Source of the DNA: Phycisphaerales bacterium UBA5793
GTDB taxonomy: Bacteria; Planctomycetota; Phycisphaerae; Phycisphaerales; UBA5793
Direction of reading: 5' to 3'
Length of the DNA: 19,734 nt
Assembly (NCBI GenBank): GCA_002418285.1
Contig: DIDT01000068.1
Span: 1-19,734 of the forward strand
How positions within the stretch are numbered: position 1 is the stretch's first letter; each line of letters starts with the position of its first letter. Of the stretch, positions 14,400 through 19,734 are shown one piece after another. The notes under the pieces were generated by a model. The model worked only from the letters and a program-made list of their open reading frames with translations. It was not told the DNA's origin and searched no databases. Made by a program: the position numbers and the translations under genes.

Positions 14400-14424
14400 G
14401 GCGGCGGGCGTAGATCCCGCCGCC
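14400..14424 (+). repeat. Perfect GC-rich hairpin between the two kinase genes
   Basis: GGCGGCGGG at 14400-14408 and CCCGCCGCC at 14416-14424 form a perfect 9-bp stem with the loop CGTAGAT. No T-run follows, so it is not a canonical terminator, but it could attenuate readthrough or stabilise mRNA ends. It lies in the 192-base gap between the kinase stop and the chosen start of the pseudokinase and argues against the upstream in-frame GTG at 14289 as the real start. Confidence 0.6.
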
Positions 14425-14474
14425 CTGCAATGGTTGGCGCCAAACCACGAGCACGAAGGGAGGGCAGCACTTCA

Positions 14475-17400
14475 ATGAGTACCTACAGCATTGACGGGCT
14501 GATGAGAATCCTCCAGGAGTTCTCCCAGTTGAAGGCGCGGACGTGCAGGAGGGAGTTGGACGACCGCTTCAAAGACGATGAGCCACTCAGGTTGTGGATT
14601 GAAGCGGCGCTGAAGGAGACCAAGACAGAGGACTCGGATCGTTCGGCCGGCACTGAGGTGGTGGGGCGCCCCAGCCTGCGGGGACGGTACGAGGCCGTCT
14701 CGGAACGAGTCGAGCTTGGAGTTTGGAGTGAATTCGATGCCATCGACCTCGCCACCGGTGAGCCGGTCTGCATCCGACTCTTGGAACCAGACCGGGCGAC
14801 GGCGTTGGAGATCCGCCAGGCTGTTCTCCAGTTCGCGGCCCTGCGGATCCAACTTCACCAGAGTCTGCCAGTCGCGCACGCGACAAGTATCTCTGCGGAG
14901 AGCCAGGTGTACCTCGTACTGGAGCGGGCTCGCGGCACACCGGTGAAAGCGATCGCGCATGCCGGTGGATCGCGGTGCCGAGCTCTTGCCAGCTCCTCCG
15001 CTGATTTGGGCGAGGGGATTGCGGCCCTTCACAGCGAGCATAAGGCGTGGATCGGGTGCATCGAACCCCAGGAGATCCGCGCTGATGTCTCAAACGAAAA
15101 TGCAGTCTGGCAGTTGTGGCGCCTTCGGATCTACGAGCCATCCCCGGGCAAGTCACAGGCAGCCCCGCGGGGGGCTCGACCGAGGCTGGCCGATCTGGAC
15201 CTGGGCAGCGTGCCACCCGAGATTCTCTGTGGAGATCCAGTCGATGAGCGATCTTCCGTCTATTGGCTGGGGGCGTGGATCTATCGAACGGCAACGAGAC
15301 AGCCGATGAGGGACGAGAAGCTGCTTCGCCAGCGAGTCGGTGCACCTCTCGACAAAGGCCTGGTCAACCGGGAACTGGCGGAGAGTACCGGTGTTCCGCG
15401 CGGCATTCCCCGGCCGATTGAACGTCCGCTGAGGGACGCACTTGCGGCCCGTCGGGGCGAACGATTCGCGACGATGGCTGCATTCAGCGCGGCCCTGCGA
15501 CAGTCTGCGAGAGGAAAGGGTCTGAGTTGGACCAACATGCGGTCAGGGTCTCGGCGACATCCGATACTCCACCGCACAACAATCGGTGCGTGCGGCGTGT
15601 TGCTGGTGCTCGCGATCGCCGTTGGGACTTGGGCGTGGGTCAACCATGCGCGGGAGCTGCAGCGCCAACGGACGGAGCTCGAGGCCTTTGAGTTCGCGTC
15701 GCAATTCAGTGACGAGGATTCCGCGCTGAATTCGCGCCTGCTGTACGATCTGGGTCTGCGCCCTGTCAACCTGCGCCGAATGGTGTTCGGCGAGATCCTG
15801 TCAAACGATCGGCTCGCTTGGTGGAGAGAAGTGGCACTTGGGCCGATCCTGCAGTCGGTCGTCGGCGCTGATCCGAGCGCGCGAAATCTTGTGGTATCCG
15901 ACTTGATCGAGATGCTCGGCGCGCTCGAGGCACACCCGACCCTCGACCAACGCCTCGCCACACGCTCACTCGTGGCCCTGGGTGCTCACGACCTCCCGGT
16001 CGCGAAGGCGCTGTTGGCCGCCGGGGAACGATCGACGTGGCAATTGTCGCCATGTGAGTCGGCCGTTGAATTGTTGATCCTCTCGACGCGACTGGGGCCC
16101 CAGGAACTTCACTCCCTGCAGGAGATGATCGCGGAGGCGACCGCAACCGCCGATTCACAAGGGCCGGAGCGGACCTGTCTGACCGATCTTGCCGTCGTTC
16201 TGTCAGTTGAGGTAAGTCCGGCGCTGCGACTGCGAGCCTATTCCAGATTGCGTGCCGGACGCCGAAACGGCAGGTGGTCAGTCGAGTATCTTTGCGCAGA
16301 TCGGCTTGCGCTGTTTGAGGAGGACATGTTCGCAGAACTCGGTTCGAGTTCCCCTGAGGAACTGGCGGGCGTAATGGCGGATCATTCGTTCCGGGGCGCT
16401 GAAATGCAAATCCGCTGCGCGCACGCTCTTGGAACCCATCCGCAGGCCAGCGAGGAACACCTGATCACTTCCGCTTCATTGCTCCTCTCCGGCCTCAGAG
16501 GAGAGGATGGCGAGGAGGCTGAATGGGCGAAACAGGTCTTGGAGCGATTGTGTCAAGACGAGTCTGAACGGCCGCTGCTCGCGGAGCTAATCGAACGGAT
16601 TCGCGAGCACACGACAGTGTCAACGCAGCTGTTGATCCACGCGTTCGATCTCCCTTTCACAACCACAGAGTCGGGCGGGTCAAAAGGAGCCGAGCTGCGC
16701 GTAGCGCATCGCCAGTTCGCGGCCGCTTCGGCGCGTCAGCGATTCGAAACACTCGCCAGTCAGAACCGACGACCGCGGCAAGCCAGCCAACCTGTCAGTG
16801 ACTTCTTCGACCACAGCCAAGACGTTGACCGCAGTCTGGTGTCTCTCTGTGAGTTGCTCGCTTTGGTTACTTCTGTCGGCGAGGAGAGCAGAGACGCTGT
16901 TGTTCGTAGCATACTCGGTCAATCGCGACTCGGCAATGGGCCGATGGCCCTATCGGAGCTCGCGGGCCTGTCGCTCCTTCTGGAGACCAATGACGATCGG
17001 TGGGAGTGGGTCGTCGGGCGCCTGGCTGACTGGGTAGAAGGGGGAGCCGAGGGGAGGTTCCTGTCGGGCGTTCCCGAGCGGCACGTGATCAGCATTCTGG
17101 AATGGCTTCCGCATCAATCGCGCCGTCAGTTGGTGGATGAGCTCACACTGCGGCTGAGGCAGGAGCAGTCCTGGCGCAAGCGCTATGTCTTCTTATGCGT
17201 TCTAACGGCAGCGGGCGTGGAGGTCCAGCCGGAAACCGATGATCTGCTCACCGAGCTGTGGCAGTTGTGTAACAACGGCACCCCGCCGGAACCAGACGAT
17301 GAAACCGGTCAGGCTCGAGGCGTGAATTCAAGTGTTGCCGTCGAATCCGCCGGGAAGGGCAATTCGCTTCAGGAGCAGATACTCCGCAGGATGAAAGGGG

Positions 17401-18233
17401 GCGCCCCGAACGTCGTGATACCACCAGACTCGTTCCGCTATGGACATCTGGTCGAACGCATCGCTCCCCACGGGACTGAAGCCGCCCGGACTCGGATTCG
17501 GGAGGAGGCGGCCGACGCCTTGGTTCGATTCAGTGGGGAACGGTCCGCGAGGAACGCAATCGCTGGCGTACTCAATGCCGTTCGATCAGATGAGTATCCT
17601 GTTGCGCGAGATAGGCTGGAGCAGTTCGTTCAGCGCGCCACTGATGCCTCAGCCTACACCCCATTCACCTTTGCAGGTCCCGAGCTGATTGAGCTCTTTG
17701 GTCAAGAGCCGGATCTGCTAGAGCAACTCAAGGAGACGTCCCGACGTTTCTACTCGCAGGAGGACCTCTTGACTGCCGCCCTGGGCCTGTCACCCGATAC
17801 GATCGACGCGGCCGTTCTTGAATATCCCAGAGCAGTTGCCGCCGCGCTGTTCCTGCTGGAGCGCGTGCCGGAAGAAAAGAAACCGCTTGAATTGATAGGG
17901 GCACTCTCGGCGCGGTTGAGTCCAAGCGACCGGGGCCGGCGCCCTTCGACCGAAGCTGATGCCTACCTGGAGTTGATGAGGAGCTTTCCGCAAAGAGGAG
18001 AGTACCAGTTGATTCGCCGGTTTCTGGTTGAGTGTGAACCCGGTGAACTCCAGCCCCTTGTGGAAGCGCTACGTCATCCGCTCATGGCTTATCCAAGTCG
18101 CGACTGGATCCTGGAGAGACTTCGACACGAGATCAAAGCGCCACCCGAACGGGACTTGTGGCAAATCGCGCGAGAACTTGAAGCGAAGAACGGAGTGCAC
18201 TGGGATAATCGATCGTTCTGGGAAGTAAACTGA
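14475..18233 (+). CDS. Membrane pseudokinase paralogous to the upstream kinase, 1252 aa
   Basis: I choose ATG 14475 (MSTYSIDGLM), with GGGAGG 11 bases upstream. The frame is open back to a GTG at 14289, but that segment is low-complexity, lacks a ribosome site and contains a strong hairpin. The layout copies the upstream kinase: a helical N-terminus, a kinase fold at about 65-345, one membrane helix at 369-388 (TIGACGVLLVLAIAVGTWAW), and about 860 C-terminal residues. The catalytic machinery is gone: no glycine loop, R101 stands where the beta-3 lysine should be, IGCIEPQEI at 193-201 replaces the HxDxxxxN loop, and no DFG is present. SVPPEIL (245-251) and SSVYWLG (260-266) keep the fold landmarks. 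The C-terminal part shares short matches with the upstream protein (VGAD after the helix, EALRHP near the end), so the pair arose by duplication. The likely role is an allosteric or co-receptor partner of the active kinase. Confidence 0.85.
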   Translation: MSTYSIDGLMRILQEFSQLKARTCRRELDDRFKDDEPLRLWIEAALKETKTEDSDRSAGTEVVGRPSLRGRYEAVSERVELGVWSEFDAIDLATGEPVCIRLLEPDRATALEIRQAVLQFAALRIQLHQSLPVAHATSISAESQVYLVLERARGTPVKAIAHAGGSRCRALASSSADLGEGIAALHSEHKAWIGCIEPQEIRADVSNENAVWQLWRLRIYEPSPGKSQAAPRGARPRLADLDLGSVPPEILCGDPVDERSSVYWLGAWIYRTATRQPMRDEKLLRQRVGAPLDKGLVNRELAESTGVPRGIPRPIERPLRDALAARRGERFATMAAFSAALRQSARGKGLSWTNMRSGSRRHPILHRTTIGACGVLLVLAIAVGTWAWVNHARELQRQRTELEAFEFASQFSDEDSALNSRLLYDLGLRPVNLRRMVFGEILSNDRLAWWREVALGPILQSVVGADPSARNLVVSDLIEMLGALEAHPTLDQRLATRSLVALGAHDLPVAKALLAAGERSTWQLSPCESAVELLILSTRLGPQELHSLQEMIAEATATADSQGPERTCLTDLAVVLSVEVSPALRLRAYSRLRAGRRNGRWSVEYLCADRLALFEEDMFAELGSSSPEELAGVMADHSFRGAEMQIRCAHALGTHPQASEEHLITSASLLLSGLRGEDGEEAEWAKQVLERLCQDESERPLLAELIERIREHTTVSTQLLIHAFDLPFTTTESGGSKGAELRVAHRQFAAASARQRFETLASQNRRPRQASQPVSDFFDHSQDVDRSLVSLCELLALVTSVGEESRDAVVRSILGQSRLGNGPMALSELAGLSLLLETNDDRWEWVVGRLADWVEGGAEGRFLSGVPERHVISILEWLPHQSRRQLVDELTLRLRQEQSWRKRYVFLCVLTAAGVEVQPETDDLLTELWQLCNNGTPPEPDDETGQARGVNSSVAVESAGKGNSLQEQILRRMKGGAPNVVIPPDSFRYGHLVERIAPHGTEAARTRIREEAADALVRFSGERSARNAIAGVLNAVRSDEYPVARDRLEQFVQRATDASAYTPFTFAGPELIELFGQEPDLLEQLKETSRRFYSQEDLLTAALGLSPDTIDAAVLEYPRAVAAALFLLERVPEEKKPLELIGALSARLSPSDRGRRPSTEADAYLELMRSFPQRGEYQLIRRFLVECEPGELQPLVEALRHPLMAYPSRDWILERLRHEIKAPPERDLWQIARELEAKNGVHWDNRSFWEVN

Positions 18234-18329
18234 AATGGGTGGCGACGAGCATTCACGCTACAGGCCAGTCATAGCGTTGGCTTTTCCTTCAAATCGATCT
18301 AGATCTGCGGTGGTATTCTGGCGTGGATC

Positions 18330-18615
18330 ATGGAGGACAAGGTCATGAGCAGGAAGCGTTTTTCGGCTGAGGAGATTGTGAACACGTTGCGTCAGGCTGA
18401 CGTGCTGTTCTCCCAGGGCCAGACCGTCGCGCAGGTGTGCAAACAGATCGTCGTCACCGGATCAGACGTACTACCGATGGCGCAAGGAATACGGCAGTCT
18501 GAAGACCGACCAGGCGGAGGGTCTGAAGGAGCCTAAGCGGGAGAATGCCCACTTGAAGCATCTACTGGCTTATGCGGAACGGGACAAAGCGATCCTACGT
18601 GAGGCTGGAGGCGGT
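18330..18615 (+). pseudogene. IS3-family transposase orfA, frameshifted and truncated
   Basis: The frame beginning at 18330 reads KRFSAEEIVNTLRQADVLFS and QTVAQVCKQIVVT, the classic IS3-group OrfA helix-turn-helix. Around 18458-18463 the match jumps frame by one base: reading from 18463 gives QTYYRWRKEYGSLKTDQ, followed by KRENAHLKHLLAYAERDKAI and LREAG, the expected OrfA leucine-zipper continuation. One inserted base near GGATCAGACG explains the shift. Similarity ends near 18615 and no orfB with a DDE core follows, so the element is a dead remnant. The adjacent sequence to 18730 contains nothing else I recognise. The 96 bases before this remnant hold no recognisable gene or terminator. Confidence 0.82.
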
Positions 18616-18738
18616 GTAAATCGGAGGCTACCATCCGAATGTGGGCATCTGCCATCCGGGACATCGTCAGTTGCGATCAACACATTGATTCTTGACGCCG
18701 TCACCGCTTACTTGGCATTGTCTTGGTGAGGGTCGGAT

Positions 18739-19350
18739 ATGGACCCCGTAAAACTGACCGATCGCGAGTCATGGGATCTGCGGCGTGTCAAGTTCGGTCG
18801 ATGCGAATTTGATATGATCGTGGCCGACGATCGCAAATGCAGAAACTGCCGGTATGCCCTTCGCGGACATCGGATTGGAGAGAAGTGTCCCGAGTGTGGC
18901 CGCGTTATCCCGCCGATCGATGATCCGGGTTTTCTCCAGCGGCATTTCGTTATCATTTGGTTCCTTGCAATCACCGTACTCGGACTGTATGGCTGCAACA
19001 TGACCTATCAACATCATAGTTGGCCAGCAGCCGCCAGCCTTCGCATACGCGTTGGCGGCTACGCAACACGCGCTGCTACACATCGTACGCTAGCCCCGCA
19101 ATCCTCGGCGTGGGCGCTCGGAGTGCGGCAATCCAGAACGTGGATGCGAGTGTTGATCTTTCTTGCGTGGGTGGGGTTGATCTTCCTTGGCTCCAAAATC
19201 CAACTTCGTCTCACGCCACCCGATCTCGGTCTTGCGGAACATCCTCGTCCACCAAACACTATCGCCAGTCCAGAGTGCCCGCGAATGAGACAGAGACTCG
19301 CCAACCGACCGGATTTTGGCGGGAAGATTGAACGGATGCCCAGGTCGTAG
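18739..19350 (+). CDS. Zinc-ribbon membrane protein of planctomycete type, 203 aa, with a hybrid C-terminus
   Basis: A CxxC...CxxC zinc ribbon (C34, C37, C50, C53) occurs within CRNCRYALRG and EKCPECGRVI, a module widespread in Planctomycetota small membrane proteins. A membrane helix follows at about 70-86 (FVIIWFLAITVLGLYG) and a second at about 135-152 (WMRVLIFLAWVGLIFLGS). The ATG at 18739 has GGTGAGGG upstream; an internal ATG at 18814 is a possible alternative and keeps the whole ribbon. Function is unknown. The last 15 or so residues (DFGGKIERMPRS) are antisense to the transposase remnant on the minus strand, so the original C-terminus was probably lost when the insertion sequence landed or decayed. 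Confidence 0.65.
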   Translation: MDPVKLTDRESWDLRRVKFGRCEFDMIVADDRKCRNCRYALRGHRIGEKCPECGRVIPPIDDPGFLQRHFVIIWFLAITVLGLYGCNMTYQHHSWPAAASLRIRVGGYATRAATHRTLAPQSSAWALGVRQSRTWMRVLIFLAWVGLIFLGSKIQLRLTPPDLGLAEHPRPPNTIASPECPRMRQRLANRPDFGGKIERMPRS

Positions 19351-19730
19351 CGCAGCAGACGGTGCGTGCGCTCCGAGTCGTAGCCGGCGTCGAGCAGGGC
19401 CGTGTGGATTGCGACGCGCTGCCACGCCTGGAGCATGAGGGCTTCGACGTGGGTGATGTCCGCCGACGGGCCGCGCGAAGGAACAAAGGCGAGGATGAGA
19501 TGACTCTTCGTGTCGAAGACGAGATTCGCCTTGGGGAAGCGGCGGTAGGTCGTGGTCGCAAAGAGCGGGTTTTTCAGTCTCTTCTGGCCCCGGTGCCGTC
19601 GGAAGATGAAGTAGCGGCTCGTGTGATGCGCTTCGAGCCCCGTCGAGTCGACGGCGACCTGACGCGGGTTCGCAGTCAACAGTTGTTCGCGCTTCGCCAG
19701 GGCGATGGTCGCGTCGAGCAGGCGCGCCAC
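19059..19730 (-). pseudogene. DDE transposase (IS4/IS5-like), truncated at both sides of the view
   Basis: The frame is open from the window edge (GTG at 19730, probably internal to a longer gene). Transposase-like residues are VAVDSTGLEAHHTSRYF with the first catalytic Asp (D28 of this frame), TTYRRFPKANLVFD, and LLDAGYDSE with the second Asp (about D114), ending at FPPKSGR near 19305. From there to the stop at 19059 the residues are Arg/Gly-rich, match no transposase pattern and overlap the zinc-ribbon gene on the other strand. The C-terminal part with the catalytic Glu is therefore missing, and the copy should be inactive. The exact IS family cannot be fixed from this fragment. Confidence 0.75.
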
Positions 19731-19734
19731 GCGC

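Noticed and set aside
14289..14474. N-terminal extension of the pseudokinase from GTG at 14289
   Set aside because: No ribosome site, low-complexity Arg/Ser-rich residues, and a perfect hairpin within it; kept as a less likely alternative start.
15281..16158. Minus-strand open frames opposite the pseudokinase
   Set aside because: Composition is Arg/Ser/Pro-rich with no domain, while the plus strand has a continuous protein with a membrane helix.
17786..17795. Ten-base match CCTGTCACCC to the tRNA tail (8-17), a possible right attachment site
   Set aside because: It lies inside the conserved pseudokinase coding sequence and a 10-base match is expected by chance in 20 kb.
1..19734. CRISPR array, rRNA or further tRNA genes
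   Set aside because: No regularly spaced direct repeats were seen and no conserved RNA signatures apart from the tRNA tail at the left edge.

Overview
The window looks like a piece of a Planctomycetota chromosome. The DNA is GC-rich. An ECF-type sigma factor of the planctomycete style is coupled to a very large membrane Ser/Thr kinase, and a membrane protein near the right end carries the 'CxxCxYxLRG...CPECG' zinc ribbon common in that phylum. The assignment is inference from gene style, not a database match.

Left half (about 1-8,100, all genes on the minus strand): the plus strand opens with the 3' tail of a tRNA, most likely tRNA-Pro, followed by its hairpin terminator. Running into that tail from the right is a compact array of eleven genes, mostly touching or overlapping by 4 to 8 bases. 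In transcription order they encode a GrpE-like protein, a lid-less Hsp70, a VWA-domain protein, a 104-aa two-helix membrane protein, a 59-aa membrane protein with a TTG start, a cysteine-rich zinc protein, a HerA/FtsK/VirD4-like ATPase, a PD-(D/E)XK-like nuclease, a 72-aa two-helix membrane protein, an 80-aa helical protein and a large serine recombinase. The recombinase stop codon lies inside the tRNA tail. I read this as an integrated mobile island whose cargo is a membrane-associated DNA-translocating and cutting complex with its own chaperone pair. I do not recognise the combination as a named system.

Middle and right (about 8,100-18,230, plus strand): a 740-base non-coding stretch with a strong hairpin separates the minus-strand operon from an unrecognised 262-aa gene. 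Then, behind a good sigma70-like promoter, come an ECF-like sigma factor, a 1320-aa receptor-type Ser/Thr kinase with all catalytic residues, and a paralogous pseudokinase of about 1252 aa with the same architecture (N-terminal region, kinase fold, one membrane helix, about 860-890 C-terminal residues). The pair suggests an active kinase with a catalytically dead partner sensing something outside the inner membrane and signalling to transcription.

Right edge (about 18,230-19,734): a scar zone with a frameshifted and truncated IS3-type orfA, a zinc-ribbon membrane protein, and on the minus strand a 3'-truncated DDE transposase running off the window. The last codons of the zinc-ribbon gene are antisense to the transposase remnant.

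How it might work together (inference): the Hsp70/GrpE pair and the VWA protein would assemble or gate the ATPase-nuclease complex, the small membrane proteins would anchor it, and the recombinase would move the island. The kinase pair may be separate host cargo or the signalling arm of the same island. Defence against foreign DNA and DNA transfer are both plausible roles, and neither can be decided from sequence alone.
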